From the NCBI GenBank assembly GCA_035294245.1, contig DATGLG010000052.1, positions 1 through 64,000 on the forward strand: a DNA stretch of 64,000 nt, given 5' to 3'. Source of the DNA: DATGLG01 sp035294245. GTDB lineage: Bacteria > Pseudomonadota > Alphaproteobacteria > JACZXZ01. The notes beneath the pieces were generated by a model. That model made no database searches. It was not told the origin of the DNA and saw only the letters and a program-made list of their open reading frames with translations. Position 1 is the stretch's first letter. The number at the start of each line of letters is the position of its first letter. Of the stretch, positions 42,989 to 50,958 are shown piece after piece. The translations under genes and the position numbers were made by a program.

Positions 42989-43432
42989 CTATTTGCGCTT
43001 GCCCGAGAGTAGTCGGCGGCGACCCTCGGGGCTGAGCTGGTCCACCGCCTTGAGGAGCGCGTCCTGGACCTCTGCGATGAAGGCGTCGTGCCGCGTCCGC
43101 AGATCCGCCATCGCCTTGGCCAGGGCCTCGTGATCAAACGGCTCGGCCATCAATTTGGTGCGCAACTCCCGGCGTGCCGATTGCAGCTCGGCAAAGCGTT
43201 GAGTGAGATCGGCCTTATCGCTGTCGAAGGCGGCGCGCAGTGTCGCCGCATCCTTGCCGTCCAGCTTCGATGAGAGCCGTGCGACGATCGCGTCCGGGCC
43301 GCCGGGCGGGGGCCGCGGCGACCTCCATTCCGGCCGCACCAGGCGGGCGACGACGAAGCCGATCAGGAAAACGTTCAGTGCCAGCGAGATAAAGACGACG
43401 ATCCGCAGCCCACGCGAACTCATCCCGCTCAT
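42989..43432 (-). CDS. Membrane-anchored metal_resist/CpxP-like sensor protein
   Basis: 147 residues: one N-terminal span (IVVFISLALNVFLIGFVVA), then a periplasmic helical hairpin (LTQRFAELQSARRELRTKLM, and MADLRTRHDAFIAEVQDALL). This is the PF13801-type fold of periplasmic metal sensors such as CnrX and of CpxP. Only two His are present (DHEAL, RHDAF), so the nickel/cobalt ligand set of CnrX is not evident. Its ATG overlaps the stop of the membrane partner by four bases. It is the last gene of the ECF operon. Confidence 0.72.
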   Translation of the reverse strand: MSGMSSRGLRIVVFISLALNVFLIGFVVARLVRPEWRSPRPPPGGPDAIVARLSSKLDGKDAATLRAAFDSDKADLTQRFAELQSARRELRTKLMAEPFDHEALAKAMADLRTRHDAFIAEVQDALLKAVDQLSPEGRRRLLSGKRK

Positions 43433-43863
43433 AAGCCGCTGACCTCGCCCGCCACATCGCTCGTCAAGGTCTGGGCCACGTCGAAGGAGGCGGGATCATA
43501 AGTCTGCCGCTCCACCTGGAACGTGCCCGTCACGATTCCCAGAACGGCAACCGCCGCCAGAACGGCCGCGCGCGGCCAAAACGACGCCGTACCGGCGAAC
43601 AGATCGAAGCGCTTTCGCGGCGGCGTGCTGGTGCTCCGCGCTACGACGGCGTCGATCAGGCGCAGCTCGTCCGCCCTCTCCTGAGAGACGACGAAACGGT
43701 CGAGCACGGCATCGAGCCGTCGCGCCTCATCGAGGGCGCCGGCTGCCGCGGACGACGAGGCGAGAAACGCCGCCGCCTCGGCCCGTATCTCGGCAGGCCA
43801 GCGACGGAGGGACGCGCCATAGGCGTCCAAGTAATATTTGAACTGCTCGAAGGTCATTATCAT
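43429..43863 (-). CDS. Putative anti-sigma factor, single membrane span
   Basis: 144 residues. The cytoplasmic N-terminal part (about 1-95; FEQFKYYLDAYGASLRRWPA) is helical and the one span is at about 97-114 (RAAVLAAVAVLGIVTGTF), leaving a short periplasmic tail. It is encoded immediately after the ECF sigma gene (TAATG overlap), which is the usual position of a cognate anti-sigma. The N-terminus differs from ZAS and RseA families and I do not recognise it; the assignment rests on context and topology. ATG 43863 follows AGGAGG by seven bases. Confidence 0.6.
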   Translation of the reverse strand: MIMTFEQFKYYLDAYGASLRRWPAEIRAEAAAFLASSSAAAGALDEARRLDAVLDRFVVSQERADELRLIDAVVARSTSTPPRKRFDLFAGTASFWPRAAVLAAVAVLGIVTGTFQVERQTYDPASFDVAQTLTSDVAGEVSGL

Positions 43864-44453
43864 TATTCTTCCTCCTTGGGCCCAAGGCCGCCGAACGATC
43901 CCAATCTGCTCTTCAGAGTTCGACGCGCCCGCACGAGCAAGGCCTCGAGGGCGGAGACCGATACCGAGAGGGCCTGAGCCGCCTCAAGATTGCTCATCTC
44001 TTCGTAATAGCACAAGACCAGCGCCGCGCGCTGACGCTCGGGCAACTCGCCAACCGCGCGCGCCACGGCCCGGCTGACTTCATCGTCGTAGACCTTTGCC
44101 AGGGCGCTACGTCGCGGGTCGGGCGGGTCCCCGGCGCTCTCCAGCGGCAGGAAGTCGCCGCGCCTGCGCCGGTCGAGACAGAGGTTCACCACGATGCGGA
44201 AAAACCAGGTCGTAAATTTGCCGCGTCCGGGCTGCCAGGTATCCGCCTTGGTCCAAAGCCGCAGGAACGCCTCCTGCACGAGCTCCTCCGCGTCGCTCGC
44301 ATTGCCGGTCATGCGCTGCGCCAAGCGCATGCTGCGCGGCGTGTGGCGCGTCACGAGCAGGCGAAACGCCTTGCCATCGCCCTCGGCCGTCCGCGCCACC
44401 AAGGATTCGTCCGATTCCGCGTCTTCCGATTCCATGCCGCCGGTCACCTGCAT
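43863..44453 (-). CDS. ECF-type RNA polymerase sigma factor
   Basis: About 196 residues. Region 2: FRLLVTRHTPRSMRLAQRMT, then DAEELVQEAFLRLWTKADTW and TTWFFRIVVNLCLDRRRR. Region 4: AVARAVGELPERQRAALVLCY, then MSNLEAAQALSVSVSALEAL. Region 3 and region 1.1 are absent, as in ECF factors. The start is uncertain: ATG 44453 or 44435 (AGGTGA eight bases upstream); the frame runs to 44585. It follows the Spy-like gene and precedes its putative anti-sigma. Confidence 0.9.
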   Translation of the reverse strand: MQVTGGMESEDAESDESLVARTAEGDGKAFRLLVTRHTPRSMRLAQRMTGNASDAEELVQEAFLRLWTKADTWQPGRGKFTTWFFRIVVNLCLDRRRRGDFLPLESAGDPPDPRRSALAKVYDDEVSRAVARAVGELPERQRAALVLCYYEEMSNLEAAQALSVSVSALEALLVRARRTLKSRLGSFGGLGPKEEE

Positions 44454-44529
44454 GATGATCGGCGCTCGACGAGCCGAGAGCCGGCCCAAGCGCGCAATCG
44501 GGCTCCTTATACCAATCGCGGTGCCGATG

Positions 44530-44979
44530 TCAGCCGCGATAGCCATGGAACCGAAGCAGCGCGTCCGCTGCCTTACGCTGATCATCGTTCAAGCGATCGT
44601 AGAGCGGCTTGAACGCCGTGGCAAAGTCGGTGATGGCTTGGGCCTTCGCCTGCATGATTTGCTGCTGCAGCGCGAGGCGCTCGATAGCGTCCTGTGGATC
44701 GTGCCGCTCGGCTTCGAGCCGGGCGCGGAGCGAGCCCAATGTCGAGGCGCTATGGCGCATCGCCTGGGCGACCTTCCTCCATTCGCCGCCCTGCGCGGCA
44801 GTGATCCCGAGCTCCGATTTCAGGAGGGCGATATGGCTGTCGATGCGATCGGCTTGAGGCCACGGCGTCATCCCGGAATCGCTCCAACCGTGGGCGGCGC
44901 CAAGAAGCGGCAGGGCTACGGTGCCCGCAAGCCCGACGGCGACTACTCCCGCGATCACCATATTCCTGGACCCGTTCAT
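44530..44979 (-). CDS. Spy/CpxP-like periplasmic protein
   Basis: 149 residues. A signal peptide (VIAGVVAVGLAGTVALPLLG) and a helical mature domain with the LTxxQ-like segment SELGITAAQGGEWRKVAQAM, then QIMQAKAQAITDFATAFKPL and LNDDQRKAADALL. Spy and CpxP are envelope-stress chaperones or adaptors. It is the first gene of the cluster that continues with the ECF sigma factor 76 bases later, so it may be target, sensor, or both. ATG 44979 is chosen at the signal peptide; the frame opens to 45045. Confidence 0.78.
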   Translation of the reverse strand: MNGSRNMVIAGVVAVGLAGTVALPLLGAAHGWSDSGMTPWPQADRIDSHIALLKSELGITAAQGGEWRKVAQAMRHSASTLGSLRARLEAERHDPQDAIERLALQQQIMQAKAQAITDFATAFKPLYDRLNDDQRKAADALLRFHGYRG

Positions 44980-45209
44980 CAAGGCACCCGGACCTTCGCG
45001 CAGCCGCGGTCGGCCCTCTGCCAGCCGTCCCGGCGCTATGCCCATTATACGGGTAAGGATCGGGGAACCTTGCGGCCGCCTTGCTTCAAGCCGGGCCCGT
45101 TCCAGCTGGCCTGGAACTGGAGCGGTCCCGTCCCGGTCAGCGGACCGGGGGCGGGTCCCGTCTGGTTAATGGCCCGGCTGATCTCGAAGCCGGTCGACGA
45201 GCGAAGGGG

Positions 45210-46784
45210 CTATTCCGCAGCGCGGGACGCCGGTTGCGGCGGACGCCACCTTAGCACCGGCTTGCGCGCGGCGGCCGTTTCGTCGAGGCGGCGACGGGGC
45301 GTGAAATAAGGCGCGCCATGGAAGCGGCTCACCTCGCCGGGCTGCCTTGCCCGCTCGGCGAGGCCGCGCACGACGGCGATGAACTGATCGAGCGACTCCT
45401 TGCTCTCCGTCTCTGTCGGCTCCATCAGGAGGGCGCCGTGGACGACGAGGGGGAAGTACATCGTCATCGGATGATAGCCCTCGTCGATCATCGCCTTGGC
45501 GAAATCCAGGGTGGTCACCCCGGTATCCTTGAGGAAGCGATCATCGAACAGCGCCTCGTGCATGCAGGGTCCGGCGAAGGCCGGGGTGAGCAGGTCTTGG
45601 AGCCGCACCATCAGATAGTTGGCGTTGAGAACGGCATCGCCGGAGGCTTGCGCGAGACCGTCGGCGCCATGGCTCATCATGTAGGCGAGAGCGCGGACGA
45701 ACATGCCCATCTGCCCGTGAAAGCCCTTGAGGCGGCCAAAGGGTCGGGCGCCGCTCGGCGCGTCGGCCTCGTGCTCGATCAAGCGGAAGCCCTCGGGCCC
45801 GTGCGTCACGAACGGCAAAGGAACGTAAGGAGCCAGCGCGGCGGAGAACACCACTGGGCCGCTTCCCGGGCCGCCGCCGCCATGGGGGGTGGAAAAGGTC
45901 TTGTGCAAATTGATGTGCATGCAATCGATGCCGAGATCACCCGGCCGCACGCGCCCGACGATGGCATTGAAATTGGCGCCGTCGCAGTAGAAGAAGCTGC
46001 CATTCTTGTGGAGCGCGTCGGCGATCTCGAGCATGTCCGGCTCGAAGAGCCCGCAGGTGTTCGGATTGGTCAGCATGAGCGCCGCCACGTCGGGCCCGAG
46101 CTTCTTCTTGAAGGCGTCGAGGTCCACGCGCCCATTCGCGTTGGCGGGTATGGCGTCGACGCTGAACCCGCATTCCGCCGCCGTCGCCGGATTGGTGCCA
46201 TGCGCGGATTCCGGCACCAGCACGCGCCGCCGGGCGGATTCGCCGCGCGCTTCGAGCGCTGCGCGGATCGCGAGCATGCCGCAGAGCTCGCCATGAGCGC
46301 CGGCGCCGGGCGAGAGGGCCACCGCGGGCATCCCGGTCAGCGTCTTGAGCCAATGGGCGAGACGGTCGATCAGGGCAAGCGCTCCCTGTATGGAGCTCAC
46401 CGGCTGCATCGGGTGCAAATCCCCGAGCCCGGGGAGCCGCACCACCTTCTCGTTGAGCCGCGGATTGTGCTTCATCGTGCAGGAGCCGAGAGGATAAAGG
46501 CCGCTATCGATGCCGTAATTCTTCTGGCTGATGCGCGTGAAATGGCGCACGACCTGCGGCTCGGAGAGGCCGGGCAGGCCGATACGGCCATGCCGCTCGA
46601 GCATGCCGAGGCGTTGCGTGACACTGGGCGGCTCGGGAAGGTCCACGCCGGTGCGGCCCTCCTTGCCCTGCTCGAAGATCAGCGGCTCCTCGATCTGCAA
46701 GCCGCGATTCCCGCTCACCGTGCCGACGGGGGACGACGCATCCGCCTCGGCCGGGCGGGCCTTGCGATCCTGAGAGAGATCCAT
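45210..46784 (-). CDS. gcvPB: Glycine dehydrogenase (decarboxylating) subunit 2
   Basis: 524 residues; C-terminal half of the split P-protein. The PLP-binding Lys is in CMHINLHKTFSTPHGGGGPG. Also seen: NYGIDSGLYPLGSCTMKHNP, then LSPGAGAHGELCGMLAIRAA and ESAHGTNPATAAECGF. With GcvPA it decarboxylates glycine and loads the aminomethyl group onto the GcvH lipoyl arm. Its ATG overlaps the gcvPA stop by one base (TGATG). It is the last gene of the riboswitch-controlled operon. Confidence 0.97.
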   Translation of the reverse strand: MDLSQDRKARPAEADASSPVGTVSGNRGLQIEEPLIFEQGKEGRTGVDLPEPPSVTQRLGMLERHGRIGLPGLSEPQVVRHFTRISQKNYGIDSGLYPLGSCTMKHNPRLNEKVVRLPGLGDLHPMQPVSSIQGALALIDRLAHWLKTLTGMPAVALSPGAGAHGELCGMLAIRAALEARGESARRRVLVPESAHGTNPATAAECGFSVDAIPANANGRVDLDAFKKKLGPDVAALMLTNPNTCGLFEPDMLEIADALHKNGSFFYCDGANFNAIVGRVRPGDLGIDCMHINLHKTFSTPHGGGGPGSGPVVFSAALAPYVPLPFVTHGPEGFRLIEHEADAPSGARPFGRLKGFHGQMGMFVRALAYMMSHGADGLAQASGDAVLNANYLMVRLQDLLTPAFAGPCMHEALFDDRFLKDTGVTTLDFAKAMIDEGYHPMTMYFPLVVHGALLMEPTETESKESLDQFIAVVRGLAERARQPGEVSRFHGAPYFTPRRRLDETAAARKPVLRWRPPQPASRAAE

Positions 46785-48127
46785 CACAGCACCTCCTCGA
46801 GCGCCTTGGCGAGCGCCCCTATATCGGCGTCGGTGTTCATTTCGGTTGCGGCCACCAGCAAGAGGTTTGCGAGTGGCGATTTGTCGGGATAGAAGCGCGA
46901 GACAGGCACGCCCGCGAGGATGCGGCGCCCGGCGAGCGTGTCGACGATCTGCGCCGCGGGCTTCGGCAGACGTAGCGTGAATTCGTTGAAGAATGTGTCG
47001 TTGACGACACTCACGCCTTTGACCTTGCCGAGCCGCTCGGCGAGTTGCACCGCCTTGGCGTGATTGAGGGCCGCAAGCCGCGTGAATCCTGCTTCGCCCA
47101 AGAGCGAGAGGTGGATGGTGAAGGCAAGGGCGCAGAGCCCCGAATTGGTGCAAATGTTGCTCGTCGCCTTCTCGCGCCGGATATGCTGCTCGCGGGTGGA
47201 GAGGGTGAGGACCCACCCGCGGCGGCCATCCACATCGACGGTCTCGCCGCAGAGCCGCCCCGGCATCTGGCGAACGAAACGCTCGCGCGTGGCGAAGAGC
47301 CCGAGATAGGGTCCGCCGAAGCCGAGCGGCACGCCGATGGACTGGCCTTCGGCAGCGACGATGTCGGCCCCCATTTCGCCGGGGGATTTGACGGCGCCGA
47401 GCGAGACGATTTCCGTCACGACGACGACGAGCAGCGCCCCCTTGGCATGGCAAGCCTGCGCGAGAGCTGCGTGATCCCGGAGGTGCCCGAAGAAGCTCGG
47501 GCTTTGCACCACGACACAAGAGGTCTCCCCGTCAACCCGGGCGGCGAGATCCTCGTCTCCTTCCGGATCCGGCTCCGCCGCATCGAGCGAGAAGCCGCTC
47601 CAGCGGCCATGGGTCGCGCAGACCGCGCGATAATGAGGATGCAGCCCGCCCGAGAGGATCGCCTTCTTCCGGCCGGTGATGCGATTGGCCATCATCACGG
47701 CCTCGGCGCAGGCGGTCGCGCCGTCATACATGGAGGCGTTCGCCACCTCCATCCCGGTGATGAGCGCCACCTGCGTCTGGAACTCGAAGAGGGCCTGAAG
47801 CGTGCCTTGGGAGACCTCGGGCTGATAGGGCGTATAGGAGGTGAGGAATTCGCCGCGCTGGACCAGATGATCGACGGTTGCCGGGATATGGTGACGATAG
47901 GCGCCGGCGCCGAGGAACGACGGCACGGCGCTCGCGCCGATATTGGCGCTGGCGAAGGCCTGAAATGCCCGCTCGACCTCGATCTCACCCATGTGAGAGG
48001 GCAAATCGACAGGCGCCTTGAGCCGCGCCTTCTCGGGCACGTCGCGATAGAGGCTGTCGATCGAGGGCACGCCGATCGCCTGCAGCATGGCGCGACGGTC
48101 GGCATCGGTGAGCGGCAGATAGCGCAT
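46784..48127 (-). CDS. gcvPA: Glycine dehydrogenase (decarboxylating) subunit 1
   Basis: 447 residues; N-terminal half of the split P-protein. Seen: RYLPLTDADRRAMLQAIGV, then FLGAGAYRHHIPATVDHLVQ, TSYTPYQPEVSQGTLQALFE and FQTQVALITGMEVANASMYD. It lacks the PLP Lys, which is in subunit 2. Both split junctions (gcvH-gcvPA and gcvPA-gcvPB) are TGATG overlaps, so translation is coupled. The split form is usual in Alphaproteobacteria relatives and Gram-positives; E. coli has one polypeptide. Confidence 0.97.
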   Translation of the reverse strand: MRYLPLTDADRRAMLQAIGVPSIDSLYRDVPEKARLKAPVDLPSHMGEIEVERAFQAFASANIGASAVPSFLGAGAYRHHIPATVDHLVQRGEFLTSYTPYQPEVSQGTLQALFEFQTQVALITGMEVANASMYDGATACAEAVMMANRITGRKKAILSGGLHPHYRAVCATHGRWSGFSLDAAEPDPEGDEDLAARVDGETSCVVVQSPSFFGHLRDHAALAQACHAKGALLVVVVTEIVSLGAVKSPGEMGADIVAAEGQSIGVPLGFGGPYLGLFATRERFVRQMPGRLCGETVDVDGRRGWVLTLSTREQHIRREKATSNICTNSGLCALAFTIHLSLLGEAGFTRLAALNHAKAVQLAERLGKVKGVSVVNDTFFNEFTLRLPKPAAQIVDTLAGRRILAGVPVSRFYPDKSPLANLLLVAATEMNTDADIGALAKALEEVL

Positions 48128-48501
48128 CAGTGCTGGCCTTCGCAGAATTTCTTATAGGCGGCCTCGTCCATCAGAGCGTCGAGCTGGCTCTTGTCCGAAA
48201 GTTGGAGCCGGAAGAACCAGCCGTCGCCCATCGGTGACGAATTGACCAGAGACGGCTCACCCGAGAGCTTGTCGTTGACCGCGACGACCTTGCCATCGAC
48301 GGGGGCGTAGACCTCGCTTGCGGCCTTGACCGATTCGACGACCGCAGCATCGCCGCCCTTCGTCACCTCCTTGCCGAGCGCCGGGAGCTCGACATAGACG
48401 ACGTCGCCGAGCTGCTCCTGGGCATAGCTCGTGATCCCGACGGTGGCGGCGCCGTCCGTCTCGACACGAATCCATTCGTGCTCATTGGTGAATCTCAGCA
48501 C
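48127..48501 (-). CDS. gcvH: Glycine cleavage system H protein
   Basis: 124 residues. The lipoylation Lys59 is in AAVVESVKAASEVYAPVDG. N-terminal FTNEHEWIRVETDGAATVGI and GDVVYVELPALGKEV are typical. The lipoyl arm shuttles the methylamine group between P, T and L proteins. It lies 18 bases after gcvT and overlaps gcvPA by one base. The lipoamide dehydrogenase (L protein) is not in the window. Confidence 0.97.
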   Translation of the reverse strand: MLRFTNEHEWIRVETDGAATVGITSYAQEQLGDVVYVELPALGKEVTKGGDAAVVESVKAASEVYAPVDGKVVAVNDKLSGEPSLVNSSPMGDGWFFRLQLSDKSQLDALMDEAAYKKFCEGQH

Positions 48502-48519
48502 ACTTGTCCTCCCTTGGGG

Positions 48520-49635
48520 TTAGCCTCTGTAGTAGCGCTGGGGCACGAAGGGCAACGGCGCCACTTTCGCGGGACGCGGCGTGCCGCGCACGACGAGAGC
48601 GAGCGGCGCGCCGTCCTTCGCGGATGCCACCTCCACATAGCCCATGGCGATCGGGCCGCCCACGGTCGGCCCGAACCCTCCCGACGTGACGGTACCGATC
48701 CGCCGGCCCGACGGATCGATGATCTCGGTCTGCTCGCGCGCCGGCGCCCGTCCTTCCGGCAGGATGCCGACGCGCAGGCGGGTCGTTCCGTGGTCGAGCT
48801 GGCAGCGTATGACATCGGCGCCGGGAAAGCCGCCCTCCTGGCGGCGGCGCTTGCCGATCGACCACACGAGATCCGCCTCGACGGGTGTCGTCGTCGCGTC
48901 GATGTCGTGCCCATAGAGACAGAGCCCGGCCTCGAGCCGCAAGGAATCGCGCGCCCCAAGCCCGATGGGCTTGACCTCCGGCTCGGCCAGGAGGCGCCGC
49001 GCCAATTTCTCCGCCGCAGCGGCCGGCACGGAGAGCTCGAACCCGTCCTCGCCCGTATATCCCGAGCGCGTGACGAAGCAGGGCACGCCGTCGAGTTTCA
49101 GCTCGGCCATGCTCATGAATTTCTGCGTGGCGCAGCTCGGTGCGAACCGCGACAGCACCGTCGCGGCGGCGGGCCCCTGGAGCGCCAGCAGGGCGCGGTC
49201 CTCGAGCGGCTCGACGGCGGCGCGGCCGTCGAGCCCGCGCTTCATGTGCTCGATATCCGCCGCCTTGCAGGCGGCGTTGACGACGACGAAGAGATCCTCC
49301 CCCCAGCGTGTCGCCATGAGGTCGTCGAGAATGCCGCCCGACTCGTTGGTGAACTGGGTATAGCGCGTGCGGAAGGCGCCCAGGCTCTGAATATCGCCGG
49401 GGACGAGGCGCTCGAAATCGGCGGCCGCCTTCTTTCCGCGAATGCGCACCTGGCCCATATGGGAGACGTCAAAGAGTCCGGCCTGGCTGCGCGTATGATT
49501 GTGCTCGGCGATGATCCCGGCCGGATATTGAACCGGCATCTCGTAGCCGGCAAAGGGCACCATTTTGGCGCCGAGCGCCACGTGGAGGGCATGGAGCGGG
49601 GTGCGCTGCAGAGGCTCAGGCGAAGGGGCGCTCAC
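48520..49635 (-). CDS. gcvT: Aminomethyltransferase (glycine cleavage T protein)
   Basis: 371 residues. Folate-binding domain segments: LHVALGAKMVPFAGYEMPVQ, then QAGLFDVSHMGQVRIRGKKA and RSGYTGEDGFELSVPAAAAE, and LGARDSLRLEAGLCLYGHDI. It transfers the methylene group to tetrahydrofolate and releases ammonia. I use GTG 49635, five bases after GGGAGG, since ATG 49734 lies inside the riboswitch; the ATG at 49637 is out of frame. It is the first gene of gcvT-H-PA-PB. Confidence 0.94.
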   Translation of the reverse strand: MSAPSPEPLQRTPLHALHVALGAKMVPFAGYEMPVQYPAGIIAEHNHTRSQAGLFDVSHMGQVRIRGKKAAADFERLVPGDIQSLGAFRTRYTQFTNESGGILDDLMATRWGEDLFVVVNAACKAADIEHMKRGLDGRAAVEPLEDRALLALQGPAAATVLSRFAPSCATQKFMSMAELKLDGVPCFVTRSGYTGEDGFELSVPAAAAEKLARRLLAEPEVKPIGLGARDSLRLEAGLCLYGHDIDATTTPVEADLVWSIGKRRRQEGGFPGADVIRCQLDHGTTRLRVGILPEGRAPAREQTEIIDPSGRRIGTVTSGGFGPTVGGPIAMGYVEVASAKDGAPLALVVRGTPRPAKVAPLPFVPQRYYRG

Positions 49636-49700
49636 ATGGTCCTCCCGACAGTTTCTTGGCCCATCGACGTCCAGTGCGGCGATGCCGCGCGAGCCGTCGA

Positions 49701-49906
49701 TAGCCCCCTCTGTCTTCGGACCTGAAAGAATCACCCGGCGCCTGCGCCGGGTTTACCCCTTCGGTGAGCCGCGCCGAATCCGCGCTCGACACGGCTGCTT
49801 TCCAGAGACGCCTTACCCCACGGTCCTTCTGCCTGAGAGTTTCCGGGGCGGTTGCTCCTTCGGCGCCGACACGGCCGCGACTGCAGCTGCGTCGGTCTCT
49901 CCCGGG
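49701..49906 (-). ncRNA. Tandem glycine riboswitch
   Basis: Read on the minus strand, aptamer I begins GGGAGAGACC near 49905 and contains GCCGAAGGAGCAA, then GGAAACTCTCAGGCA and GAAGGACCG. Aptamer II follows with CTCTGGAAAGCAGCC, CACCGAAGGGGTAAACCC and GTCCGAAGACAGAGG, ending near 49701. These are the paired conserved cores of the two cooperative glycine-binding aptamers, directly upstream of gcvT. Glycine is expected to turn the operon on. The rest of the 354-base gap (49907-49989) holds nothing recognisable. Confidence 0.93.
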
Positions 49907-49989
49907 GGGATCCTAGGCTACGTTTTCGGGCGCCTAGCCTAGTCCCGCCGCGGCGAATGTCAACCTGGCAATCGGGCGCCCATCCTGCA

Positions 49990-50553
49990 TCAATTTCCCG
50001 CCCCGTGGGCCCGGTTGTACTGAAGCTCGGCATCGGAGAGGACGAACCCCGTCCAGACCTGCAGACTGCCGCCGTTCTGCGGATATTTGAGCGGAATCAC
50101 CTGATAGATGCTGTCGACCTTGGTGACCTCGTTGCTTCCCGGCGAAAACTGGAGGTGCAACGGAAACTCCTTCCGCGCCAGAAGCTCGCCTTGGAGATTG
50201 ACGATAGCCACGAAGTAGTTGAGGTCGGCGGCTTGCACTTGACGCCCGGGGGCGCGATCGGCGGTGATCTGCACGCCGAGATTCACGTTCAAGCGCTCAT
50301 ACGTGTTGGGGTCGTAGGTGCAGTTCAGCTTGGCCTGGTCGATGCGCCCGACATAAAGAGCATTCTGGGGCTCCGCCGACTGACCGGGAGCGAACTTCAC
50401 CACCTGATCCGCGTCCTTGAGCACCATCGCCGCGGGACAGGGAAGCTGGCCGGTTCGGCCGCATGCAGCGAGCGCGAGTGCGACGGCAAAGGCGGCAAGT
50501 CGCGCGAAAGCGGCCCTCGCGGGCGCTGGAGGATGGCGATGGGTTTGGATCAT
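49990..50553 (-). CDS. Lipoprotein, unknown function
   Basis: 187 residues. The signal peptide (FARLAAFAVALALAAC) has lipobox ALAAC with Cys at residue 31. The mature part contains GQLPCPAAMVLKDADQVVKF, NALYVGRIDQAKLNCTYDPN and two beta-rich segments (LNYFVAIVNLQGELLARKEF, LQVWTGFVLSDAELQYNR). It resembles conserved alphaproteobacterial lipoproteins of unknown role, but I recognise no named family. It stands between the riboswitch of the gcv operon and the CDGSH gene, on the same strand as both. Confidence 0.75.
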   Translation of the reverse strand: MIQTHRHPPAPARAAFARLAAFAVALALAACGRTGQLPCPAAMVLKDADQVVKFAPGQSAEPQNALYVGRIDQAKLNCTYDPNTYERLNVNLGVQITADRAPGRQVQAADLNYFVAIVNLQGELLARKEFPLHLQFSPGSNEVTKVDSIYQVIPLKYPQNGGSLQVWTGFVLSDAELQYNRAHGAGN

Positions 50554-50574
50554 CCGGGCGGCATTGGCGCGCGG

Positions 50575-50814
50575 TCACAAGCGACTATGCGACCCGTCGC
50601 AAAAGGGCTTTGTTCCGCTGTGCTTGCAGCCGCAGAAATAGGCCGCCTTGCTCTCTGTCGCCTTGTATTGGATCGGCGCGAAGGCGCTGCCCTTATGGGA
50701 GCCGTCGCAGAAGGGCTGCGTCTTGCTTTGACCGCAGGCGCACCACCAGTAATCCCGGCCGGCTTCGATTTCCACCCGATAGGGGCCTCGCTGGGCTATT
50801 TTGGGCTCTGCCAT
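50575..50814 (-). CDS. CDGSH iron-sulfur domain protein (two motifs)
   Basis: 79 residues holding two CDGSH iron-sulfur motifs in tandem. The first is WWCACGQSKTQPFCDGSHKG and the second is YFCGCKHSGTKPFCDGSH. Each has the C-x-C-x9-C-x3-H ligand pattern of [2Fe-2S] mitoNEET-like domains, so two clusters are expected. ATG 50814 is chosen for the GGAGAGG nine bases upstream. The function is not known beyond iron-sulfur or redox binding. It is divergent from thrB. Confidence 0.92.
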   Translation of the reverse strand: MAEPKIAQRGPYRVEIEAGRDYWWCACGQSKTQPFCDGSHKGSAFAPIQYKATESKAAYFCGCKHSGTKPFCDGSHSRL

Positions 50815-50958
50815 CGCTGCCATCCTCTCCGGAAACAATCCGGCCTCTCCTCGAACGTGGCCGCACTCTAGGGGAGCCTTGCCGCAGGCACAAGAGGTGC
50901 TGCGCCGGCGATAGACGGCAGTTGCCCCGCGCCATGGCACCCGGCAGATTAGGCGTCC

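Noticed and set aside
45318..46892. 524-residue plus-strand open frame
   Set aside because: It is antisense to gcvPB, which has all catalytic motifs on the minus strand.
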